Shown piece after piece: positions 9,740-19,600 of a DNA stretch of 29,621 bases. The notes under the pieces are model-generated. The model was not told the DNA's origin. It did not search any database and worked only from the letters and a program-made list of their open reading frames with translations. Where the stretch lies: NCBI RefSeq assembly GCF_000003605.2, contig NW_003111480.1, forward strand, positions 93,808-123,428. The letters are read 5' to 3'. Within the stretch, counting starts at the first letter, position 1; each line of letters starts with the position of its first letter. The position numbers and the translations under genes are program-made. This stretch comes from Saccoglossus kowalevskii. Its lineage: Eukaryota > Hemichordata > Enteropneusta > Harrimaniidae.

Positions 9740-9807
9740 AATAAACACAGGATGTCGGCCACTGTACTACCATTCTATTGTCCTTGTTGGTTTTAACACA
9801 CAATAAA
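9740..9807 (+). promoter_or_regulatory. Two candidate polyadenylation signals
   Basis: AATAAA occurs at 9740-9745 and 9802-9807, 150 to 220 bases past the stop of the TIR-SAM-Tudor gene on the same strand. This is the expected place for 3' end processing. Confidence 0.5.
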
Positions 9808-10440
9808 ACAATGCAAAAATTAACACAGAACAAAACTTTAATGAAACAAGACACCGCTGTTCAAAATCAACGTACACGCGTGACATCGGCCTGTTTTTGT
9901 TTTAACCTTCTTCGATTGATATAGATAAGAATATTATTAAGTCAAACATCAAGATAATGGAAGGGAAGACAGTGATAAATAAGTAAACAGAAGGAATGTT
10001 TACTATTGCAGTTTAATTCTGTGTAGGATTTGTTGAGTAGGACAAAAACTTGGTCACGTCACCGTCAGGGGTGCGTCAGTTGTCGTTTGTTTAATCTACA
10101 CTTGCACTATAGTAAGCTTCGTTCATGTTTTTGGGCTTCATGGCTCGTTCATAAAATTAAATTCATGAGCTATATTTAATCTGCGATACAAGGAATACTT
10201 ATTTTTTAACTATTACCGGTAATGTGATTTACCAGCATTCAGCATTCCATTGGAAAAGAAAACAGATTTTTTACATTCTTGTTTCCACTTTGGCCGCAAC
10301 AAACGGACGACACGCTTTGAAAAAAAAATGGCTGCCAGATGGGTCAATGTCATACGTATTTTCGATGTGATTGCGAAAATAAAGTGTATATATTTTTTTA
10401 CTTTCATCAAAGCAGATTAATTTTGCTTTGAATTATTTAA
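9808..10440. other. No gene seen
   Basis: A spacer between the TIR gene 3' end and the decayed transposon-like ORF; no further catalytic domain of that ORF is visible here. Confidence 0.5.
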
Positions 10441-10446
10441 AATAAA

Positions 10447-10489
10447 AGTAGTTAAATCCATGGAGCCTCCATGCTAAATCGTAACTACT
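10447..10489. repeat. Imperfect 43 bp stem-loop just 3' of the transposon-like ORF
   Basis: AGTAGTTA and TAACTACT are outer arms around the palindrome CATGGAGCCTCCATG. It could be a terminator-like or foldback remnant of the element carrying the ORF. Confidence 0.4.
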
Positions 10490-11694
10490 AGTAATAGGAT
10501 GGCAAAATGAATATTAATTAAGCTTATGAATATTAATGAGCGACCGGTACTCAAAATCAGGTTGGAGAACTCTGCTTCACTACAGTCTTCCATTGTTGAA
10601 TTGCAATCACTCTTCAATGTTTTTTCAACAAAAACACCATCATCACTTATCAATCGCTTCACAGTTCTATCCAATGACCTTTTCAGTGTGATCTTCTCTT
10701 TCTGTAAATTTATAACCCTTTCTTGTAACTGTGCTTTGTCAAGATATCGAAGATTAACTCTACTCTCTGTTTGAATTTTACGTTCTTGGTCTTGAGTCTT
10801 TCTTCTTGACAACAAAGATCTGAGGTTGTTGCGATATGAGCAACACTTAGAACATGTTATTTTATCAGCAATGAGTAGACAATCAGCTGTCCGTACAGTT
10901 GAGTGGTAGATTTTCCCATCTTTGGCCTTGGCATTCAAATCTTCCTCAAATATATAGGCAGATACCACCTTTTCACCAGAAAATGAAAAAGCCTTCACAA
11001 TCTCCCCACCTCGACTTTGCAGCAACTCTATAAATGCTGGGTCTGTATTACCCATACATATATTACACTGACTTATCACTGTGATAAGTTTGTTCAACAC
11101 TTCAAAGTCAGTAACTGTTGGTGGGATGTTATTAAAAATGTAATGACTGTTCAATATATATCTCCCATGAATTTTTACACGTCAGTTTAAGTCTTCTCCT
11201 ACCATAACACACCTCGCTATTTTTGACACATCGCCAATGAAATTCCATTTGACTGAATCGAAATTCCGTTGCAGAACTCAGAAGTGACCAACCAGATGGT
11301 AACGTGACGTCATTGACATGCTGCTGCAAATAGCTGAAGCTAAACAGGACTGGTTCTCTGTTCTCATCACTCTCCTGAAATGTAAAATTTAAATATATCT
11401 TGAATGAGATTTTTTCCTCAAAAATTAATTTGATTTATAATGATATTTGTATACATTATTCTCTGTTTGGAAATTCTTGCATCAATAATAAAATAAACCC
11501 ATAAGAATGTCATAACAACTTGTAACCAGACCGAAATTCTTGCTTAAAAAATCCAAAAAAAATAAATAACATACCTGGATCTTATATTTTGTAACAGTAG
11601 AAATCCCAGCAAACTGACGTTTTAATTTCTTTTTTTCTATTAAATCTCTGTAATACCCCTTTGGACGCTCCCATTTATTTTTACGAAACGGCAT
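10474..11694 (-). pseudogene. Frame-broken, probably transposon-derived ORF with Cys cluster and coiled coil
   Basis: Exon 1 is 11694-11575 (ATG, MPFRKNKWERPKGYYRDLIE..., exactly 40 codons, donor CAG|GTATGT). Exon 2 starts at 11374 (acceptor acatttcag|GAG). It reads open to a stop at about 11132, while the downstream reading continues in another frame from about 11154 to 10474. The shift sits in an ATATATAT run at about 11150-11160. Visible parts are a TCSKCCSYRNNLRSLLSR Cys/Arg motif, then a Lys/Leu coiled coil (QERVINLQKEKITLKRSL). This motif followed by a coiled coil resembles N-terminal regions of uncharacterised, often transposon-linked proteins in invertebrate genomes; that is from memory and not certain. 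No catalytic transposase domain or flanking inverted repeats are seen, so this is probably a truncated, decayed copy. It lies alone between two genes. Confidence 0.55.
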
Positions 11695-12402
11695 TTTATT
11701 CATGCAATGATACACTTCCTATTGAATGAAAGAAGACAGCAGATATATGGCTGTGTTAGTACATATAATCATGGACAAGTTTGGTTCACTGATTTTACGG
11801 GCAAAATTTGGCAAAGAAAACATAAAACAATCTTAGATGAAGTAGTTCTCATGTTGACGAACCTTTCAATAATACAATACCAGATGATATGAATAAAAAG
11901 GTTCCAAAGTGAACTGGCTAGTTCCGAAAAAGCAGTATGTATTTACAGGACGACGCCGTATTATCGGGATCAGGTCCATTTGACCCCTGGTCGTTTCCGA
12001 ACCCATGGACGTTTCGACCCCTCGACGGTAGTGTCATGAAACTAGTTGATATCCAAAATTTGCAATAGAGTCGCGAATTACGGCGGTTATCTACTCTTTT
12101 TTTTGATCGACGCCTGGATGTTGAGGAGAGTTTAGTCCGCCATGTTGTTTACTATAGTATTTGATTCTTAGGGACAATAGCACAGACAATTAACACATTT
12201 TTGTTTGTTTTGTTTTCTGAAAAAGTCAATGTTCTTTTCCAGGTAACGCTGTGACTAAATAACCAATCAAATAGTTCGGTGAAAATACGAGAAACATATT
12301 TACAACCTTTACACAATAGCTGTCATTATTTAATCAAACAAGAGTGTTCATTTGAGGGACTGTGATTTGATTGACCAAACTGTTCTTGGGCCGGAACCTC
12401 CA

Positions 12403-12452
12403 AACCAGGACCGGATCGTCCTTTTTTTACCAGGGCCGGATCGTCCTGGCAC
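12403..12452. repeat. Direct repeat of CCAGG(A/G)CCGGATCGTCCT
   Basis: Two 18-base copies differing at one base, separated by a T-rich spacer. Each also has an inner AGGA...TCCT dyad. No function is recognised. Confidence 0.6.
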
Positions 12453-13285
12453 CATTGGAATTTAACAATTATATATTCTACCGGGTTATAAAATCACACC
12501 GACAAACATAGAAATAAAAACATAAAAAAAAACCTCAATTTACGATTGTATTGTACTAGGTTTTGGCTAAAATTTCTGAGAGTACTGTATTGAAAACAAA
12601 CGTCATCTATGAAACACATCGTAACTAACTAAATGGAACGCCATTTTGTTTCTTTCAGTGAAAACAATACAGTTGAAACATGAATGGGTTTCTCATTACT
12701 AGTAACTAACAATTCTTCACCCATATACGATTACGCGTAATTGCCTGAGTCGTTGACCATTATACGTTGATTATTTTCAAATGAATCAGTCAGGAGTGAA
12801 CAAGAGGACGGTGTAAAAAGTTCCAAAAGTTACGATGCTCACCGTCATTCACATTGTGTCGAAAGGTGACGATAAAGTAAAGCACAGGCTCAAAATTAAC
12901 GTAGATTTTCTTGGGTATAAGACAAGTAGACATAATCAAAAATACTTACCTAGCAGTAGAAAGATTAAACAAATCGTGTAAATGAAATTCGACGATCTTC
13001 TCCTGTGATATTATGCGTAATATACGAACAAATCGAGAGATACTGAGAGTACGGCCTGACGTCTACATAAGAGAGCAATAGTACGATGACGTCATCGTGT
13101 CTCAAGAAATTGCGAAACACGCATTGTAAAGCAGCCGGTGATTCACACCTTTAGACAATAGCATTTCCCAACCGGGCGTAGAGGGACTTTGGCCGGATGT
13201 AGTCCTAGGTTGGGTACAGTACTTTAGTATATCCCAGATGTAGTCATCGAACGAAGATATTTCTGTGATGTGAACATGGTTAGAC

Positions 13286-13320
13286 CACAGTCCCTCTACC
13301 TGATAGATAGAGGGACTGTG
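13286..13320. mobile_element. 35 bp miniature foldback, CACAGTCCCTCTA ends, 7 bp target duplication
   Basis: CACAGTCCCTCTA, a 9-base centre, then its exact reverse complement TAGAGGGACTGTG; flanked by GTTAGAC on both sides (13279-13285 and 13321-13327). A single end of the same kind (CACAGTCCCTCTA) lies at 9615. Confidence 0.65.
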
Positions 13321-14147
13321 GTTAGACCTTTTTCAAAGTGAATATTTGGAATAAATGACAATAGTGCGAAATTAATCAAATTGTGCCAATTTAAATATAT
13401 TATTCATTCAAAGACACTGTATTTTCTAGTTTAATTTGTTTAATGTGAAAAATGAATACAAGTTATGCACAGCTTCAGAGGGTCTGAATGAACATACCCG
13501 CAAAAGATGATTAAAAAAACGAACGCTCATATTTTCAGTAAAAATGATTTTCTTTTATTTCTATTAACCCTTTCAGTACCATTTTCATAGATTATAATAT
13601 TTTTTTTTCACGTTTAATGTTTTCGTGATCGGTGAAACATTAAGGCATTGTTTATCTCTTTTTTTTTTTTTTTAAATGCAATTTCCATTCACATCTGTAG
13701 CCATTTATGTTAACACCAAATCAATGTGTAATTTGTTCGCAAACATAAATATGAACATTAACAAACCAACGCAACATTGCATCTCTAGTTGTAGGTGTCT
13801 TCCAATGTTGAGCGATAATTTTACGAAAAAAAAACTATTCTTTAATGTTGTTGTTTTATAAAGCATGCTGATGACCAAATTGAATATTTAGTGCACCGCA
13901 TATTATTCTTCGATGACAAAAACAAAACAATACACACACATCGTACCACAGTGTATAGTGATTGTTATAGTGCGTATCACAATCAGTGCGCATGCGTATT
14001 AGAGGATGCTATTGTTTCATCGAATAAATACCTATAGTTCTGTGTTATATCTCATTTTATTCAATCATGATGTATTCATCATCACGCAGTGTTCAGAATT
14101 TTGTTTTATATTTGTTTATGTTTAGACGCTATAGATTTGACACTTTG

Positions 14148-14163
14148 CCGTAGATGGCGCTGG
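14148..14163 (+). promoter_or_regulatory. CTCF-like core motif
   Basis: CCGTAGATGGCGCTGG resembles the conserved TAGATGGCGC / AGGTGGCGCT core bound by CTCF in animals. It sits in the long gene-free stretch between the TIR side and the zinc-finger gene. Confidence 0.35.
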
Positions 14164-14164
14164 G

Positions 14165-15567
14165 GCATCGCGTGATACTGACTTACCGACATTTGCCGTG
14201 TTAGTGATAAAGAAATGTGACGTCATTGTACATGTGTAATTATAATTGCAGGGAGTTTTACCGTAATTGATGAGTGACGTAATGAGTTCCATTTACACCA
14301 TAAGAATATCGGTATAGTTAAATGTTACGTTCTTTATGTCTTAGAACAAAAAGAATGTTTATTAAAACAATACAAATGATATGTAACACTTCAAAACAAT
14401 AAATACAATGCCAGAACATATTTTACGAGTTAACCAACTAGTGCACTCACCTGCATACTAAAATATATTCAGTCACGAGAATCTAACCGGAACCGGAAAT
14501 GGTTATAGTAGAATGCCGCAGGTGGCACTACATACACTAAATTATTTAGTTTCCCACATTACAGATATTTATGTATATTTAATTCTTGGGAAGCAGTAAA
14601 CACATTCCAAAATATACTGTATGCATTGATATGAATTCAGTATACCACACTTTAAACGTCATAAATCTGCGAAATAGATTACTGCCTGTTGGAGGTTTGT
14701 CACGGTCAATGTCAGAATCACGTGACCGAATATTTGCCTTCATTTATGTCGGCTTTTTGAGCTTTCCAAATTGTTCAAACTATCACAACCTGCAGCCAAT
14801 GGAAGCGTTGGCCTGTTTGTCCCAAGATTAACAAAGATATCATAAAAAAATAAAAAAAAATAAAAATGTGCAACATTTTTGGCGGGAAAGATAACATCCA
14901 AGGTTTGGTACTATATCGTTTATTCAGTATCGCATTATTTAATGATGCACAGAGTTTATGCCAGCATTATTACATATCATATTTGATGAACGGATATTGA
15001 GAAAATTAAATCTTAATCTGTGTTTTGTTTTGCAAATATCTATTAAAATGCAATTGCATGTAGTCTGTCAATAAAGCGTCACAATATGTCTATTCATGGT
15101 GGTTAGTCAGTAGTCATACTGCATTCCACAGTCTATTTTTTACCCGAGCATAACTCGAACTGTGCATATATACCTGGGTCTTTAACAGTCTTTCAAGCTC
15201 TTTTTAAATGGGGCGTCTTGAGCCATAATTTAACACAAACCCTCCAACGAAACGTAACAATTCAACTCACCGTTACGTCATCGATGACGTCACTCAACGG
15301 TAATCTAAATAATAGGCGATGACGAGCATATCTGATTCGTACTCTACAAGAAGCAGACTGAGGCACACATTAAATTTGAGTTTCACAAACTTTACTATAA
15401 TTTTGTCATCAAGTAATTCAGACATTGAAATATACATAATAATTAGCACACATTGCGTTTCCATTTGAACACTAATATACTAAGCACTTACACGACACTG
15501 ACATCAAAATTTCGAAATTTGGAATATCCCAGGGCATGTTACGGGAAAACAGAAGCCCTGGCTAGTT
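14165..15567. other. No gene seen
   Basis: Contains the CRE palindrome at 15270 and an A-rich run at 14844-14866. An 81-codon frame at 14586-14831 has no recognisable features. Confidence 0.5.
15270..15300. promoter_or_regulatory. Near-perfect palindrome with two CRE half-sites
   Basis: GTTACGTCATCGATGACGTC lies at the core: two back-to-back ACGTCA/TGACGT elements around ATCGAT, with outer CCGTT and AACGG arms. bZIP (CREB/ATF) binding is possible; no gene start is seen next to it. Confidence 0.4.
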
Positions 15568-15782
15568 TTCAATAGCGCCCTTTAGCGACGAAAAATTCTC
15601 GTGACGTCAACATGACGTAGATGGGCGTATTGTTGATCGAATGGAGAATTCTGGTCTTGAAACAACATGTTTTGGTGATGGGATATCAAAGAACAAATAG
15701 AACGTTGTGAACGACGTCAGAGTCTTTTCATTGTGATACGCATTACGTCATAGAAGTGTTTCGTCCTTAGAGGGAGCCACAT
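15568..15782. mobile_element. About 215 bp foldback, GCGCCCTTTAGCGACGAA-like ends
   Basis: gcgccctttagcgacgaaaa near 15573 and the reverse complement of 15752-15775 (ggctccctctaaggacgaaa) are imperfect inverted repeats, similar in sequence to the ends of the 8340-8585 element. Confidence 0.42.
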
Positions 15783-15901
15783 ATAGGAATAATATACTAG
15801 AAATAGAACGTACGCCGCAGCTTAACTAGAAAGCGATATTTAACATGAGGTCCTGAATGATAATAGTATAGATAATATTTTACCCGCGGCCATATATTTA
15901 A

Positions 15902-16026
15902 AGGGCAGAGGTCGTCGCGCCGCGTCCTGTTCGATATGGGACTCATAGCGACGTATACAACGCGTGTAAAATACATTGTTTATTTACATAAAATTCGAAC
16001 GCGCGCTGCGCGACGACCACCGCGCT
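15902..16026. mobile_element. 125 bp TTAA-flanked MITE (GGTCGTCGC family)
   Basis: Left end AGGGCAGAGGTCGTCGCGC and inverted right end AGCGCGGTGGTCGTCGCGC (3 mismatches in 19), between TTAA at 15898-15901 and 16027-16030. A shorter relative of the elements at 6878 and 24326. Confidence 0.78.
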
Positions 16027-16143
16027 TTAAAAAGCGGAGCCTACAAACGTCACATAGTTTACGCAACATTAATACGTATGGACAGAGATATTGTGTGTCA
16101 TGCTTCACTTACTACATGTAGTATTATCGATTAGATTTACATT

Positions 16144-16267
16144 AAGTCTCTTGTTTGTTTGTTGGTGTTTTAATCTCAACAAAATGAAATATTATGTGAG
16201 CATATAACGCAGATTTCGTCATTTACAAACAAACACAATATTTCATTAAAAAACAAACAAGAGACTT
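16144..16267. mobile_element. 124 bp foldback with AAGTCTCTTGTTTGTT ends
   Basis: aagtctcttgtttgttt at the left and aaacaaacaagagactt at the right are exact inverted repeats; the similarity continues inward (aaatgaaatatta and aatatttcatt). No target duplication is clear. It could form a long hairpin if transcribed. Confidence 0.7.
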
Positions 16268-16566
16268 TATGCAAGCCTGGTTATCGCACTTCTCGCGCCC
16301 ACACGTCTGGTTTGTCAGAATGGACTCATGTAGCAGTCTTGGACGGAGAAAACATTACACAAACACTTTTTCTCCTCAAAAATCTAAAATAAATAAAACA
16401 ACTATCCCAAACAGAAATCCACATCTTACAAGACATAATTGTTAAAAATTGACCGCAAACTTATTTTTCTTGTCCCTTGATTGACCATACAGAAATTAAA
16501 TAGCAAAGTAAGAAACGCACCACACAGCTACGGCATGCTGTGACGTCACATCGTCTCTCCACGTCA

Positions 16567-16661
16567 TTATTTCCCTCCATTAGAATGGCGTCTTTTATCG
16601 GGAGTGCTTTTAGCTTTAGTTTTCTTACTGTCTGTTGTGGACTTAGTTGCTTTATCGTGAC
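16567..16661 (-). CDS. Exon 7: basic C-terminus and stop
   Basis: The acceptor is tgtactttcacag|GT; reads HDKATKSTTDSKKTKAKSTP and on to the TAA at 16567. Composition and phase match exon 6, supporting the join. Confidence 0.65.
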
Positions 16662-19600
16662 CTGTGAAAGTACAGATTGTAGTGAAAAGGTACGATCATT
16701 ATTTTGAGTAATCATCGCAAATATCGAAATATGAAGGGTCGACGCGAGACGTATGCACTCCATCCTCCAACTAGGTGCAGTATATAGAAAGCGATGGTTA
16801 GTAGTTGTAGTCTCGAATAATTATTCGATATAACTAGACGTTTCGGCACGCTTCGTCGGTACAGAACGTGCCCGGGAATCAATCAAACCGTTGACCACTT
16901 CATAACCAGTCCCTTTTCTGTGTTTTTATAATATGGATCACCTGCAGTTCATAAAAACCGTTACCACGTGGTGTTGGAAATGCAATGAAACAGGTACACA
17001 AGAAAGGAACATATGCGCATGCGTAGTTATCCAACATTAGATATCGGTAATGAAGCGGCGTTTCCGAAATGAACAAATACCAAGAAGTCACTATAGCTAT
17101 TGTCGGTTGATCACAGGCGGATCCAGAAATTCGGTAAGGGCGCGCGCTCCTATTGACGTGGGCTGGGTTTGTCAATTGATTTGCCATTTTTTTTTTGCGG
17201 GCTGAAGGGTGGGGCGCCTGGTGCGCCTCCCCTTTAATCCGCGCGTGTTGGTCGCGTGCCGGATTGTCGCCATTGAGGGTATTGTATCGTATACATGTTT
17301 AAAGTGCCACTGTATTCTCGCTACGTCGTAAAAGATAGTGCCATGCGGAGTACTAGTAAACAACAAAAATACGTGATTGTTTATCTGAAATCCGCGCCGA
17401 TCGGGCGCAGCATGAAAGACTGTAGCATTATTTACCTTTTCCACCGGTTCCTGTCTTCTTAGCTTTGGAATCCGTTTTTTTGTCTGTCGAATTGAGACTT
17501 GAAGATGACGCCTTCCGCTCAGGCAGTTTATGAGTACCTATGACGCAATCAGTTGAAGTTGAATTTAAATTTGAACTACTGAGCATCTTAATTAGCATTA
17601 TGGGAGGAAATCTCGTGTATAATATATCAGAAATGTTATCACACTCGAATCTCATCAAATTAAATGCCAATTTGTTAGCGCCTTTGAACAACATTATTAT
17701 TCATGTCAATATCAATTATATATTAATACTATTAAATTCTGTTACCGTGCAATATTTTTAAATATGAAGATTTTCTCCACAAAAATAAATGCAAAAGCAA
17801 GCATAACATGCATACAATTTTGCCATTCTGACCGGTGAATCAAATTTAAGTTCTGTTTCAATTTTCTGTTTCACAATGGAGTGAACCACAATAGTGAAAA
17901 TATGCCAATTGATTTCTCCCAATCTTTCTCAGACCGTTGACGGAAAGTTGCATAAATTTGGGTCAATGTTACGGAAATGATTTTGAAGTTCAATTCTGTG
18001 TTGTTCAAATGTGTGTTATATGGACGTTTCCGTGCGAAGCAGTGATTTTTAAACATAAATTAACACAGTGCAGTATTACCAGCAAGCATTCACTAACATA
18101 CGCTACTTTACTCCATTTGGTAGAGGTCCATATAAGGAGCTTGTGTTCAATCAGACTAGGTTGGCGTTGCAGAAATAGCGCCTGGAATACATATAATGCT
18201 ATACTATCATCACGTGACACATTCACACAGAAATAAGTCAGGAGAGACATTCAAATGTAGCCTGGTACACAGAACACAAGCAGTTTCCAAGAATCACATG
18301 ATGTCAAAGGTCATGCCTCCCCCCATTACGAACCTCGACCCCCTTTCTGAGAATGTGACGGCATCACTTCAGTCGTGGAGCTTCTCTGTAGTTGACCTTT
18401 TTTTGAACTCTCTAGTTTGCCGGTCTTGTCTCTGCCTTCTGGTTTCTTCTTTGGTTCTTCGGGCTTGGACTTCAGTGCTGCTAACAAAAACACGACCGGG
18501 AATGTGACGTAAACAATATATCACCATGGTAACGGTGCATATTTATCATCATTAGGGATACTTATTGTAACGATACATATTTTCCATTAGAGTGTTAATA
18601 AAGAACACAGCTACTTGAATTAGAATAGTAACAACAGTTTCCTGGTGCTCACATCCGGTACGCCATTTTTTAAATTTTATGAAAGCGAGAATTCTTTCTT
18701 TATAAATCGTGACTTTAATTGTGTGTATTTTCGAAGTCGGTATAATCATTGACTAACGCCAGTTTAAAATATGTGTAATTTATGGTTACGTCGCTGGCGG
18801 AAAGTTAACTGCTAAATGTTAGCGTAACAATCTGGAATCATATTCACGGAGCGTTGAGAAAATTGTTGCAATAATCGGTAAGCGGAAATGTCATGAAAAA
18901 TGCATGGGAAATTGCAGCATTATATATTATTATTATGTTTGTTGGAATGAAAATTTATCATAGATTATGAGTACAAGTTATTGATTTAGTCGACCTTTGG
19001 GGGCTTAGAAATGTAAAGCGGGAGGGTCGTCACCTGCGCACGCGCGGGAATTGAGTCCCAAGCGACGATAACAACACACGCTCCGAGATTACATCCAAGA
19101 ATATAATCTTTAGGAAGGGGCTTATTTGATTTATAAATGGAGATAGATCTTGAAAATACATATGCATATTTTTTTGCTTGAAAATATCATTGCAATGAAT
19201 AAAACAAACATATTGAATTCAACAGGCAATACATGAGAGCGCCATCTTTATCTACTACAGTAACTAAAACGTGTATTTTAGCTACTTGACTAATTATTAT
19301 TTAAGATTTTGCTAATTTAAAACATATATTCTCATAATGATATTATTGACTTAATTAAGATTCTGTTAATTCATGCATTGAGTCAAATTTGATAAAATGG
19401 CATGTAGCTACTTCAATGTATTTTACAGTAAATCGTTTCTGGATGACTATACTGTGAACTCACCTCTGCTTTTAAAAGATTACTCAACACAATGGTCGAT
19501 CACTTTAAATGTTAATAAAATACAAAGCATCATTCTCAAACTGACTGTGTCGTATTTCTGAAAATAATTCCTCCCCAGTATTCACATTATTCACTTTTAA

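Larger units (their letters stand above)
11695..14140. other. No gene seen
   Basis: AT-rich intergenic DNA with the repeat at 12403, the 35 bp foldback at 13286 and homopolymer runs at 13608 and 13661. Confidence 0.5.

Noticed and set aside
17936-18250. Overlapping frames of 61 to 99 codons on both strands
   Set aside because: Mutually overlapping, in an intron of the zinc-finger gene, no motif; chance.
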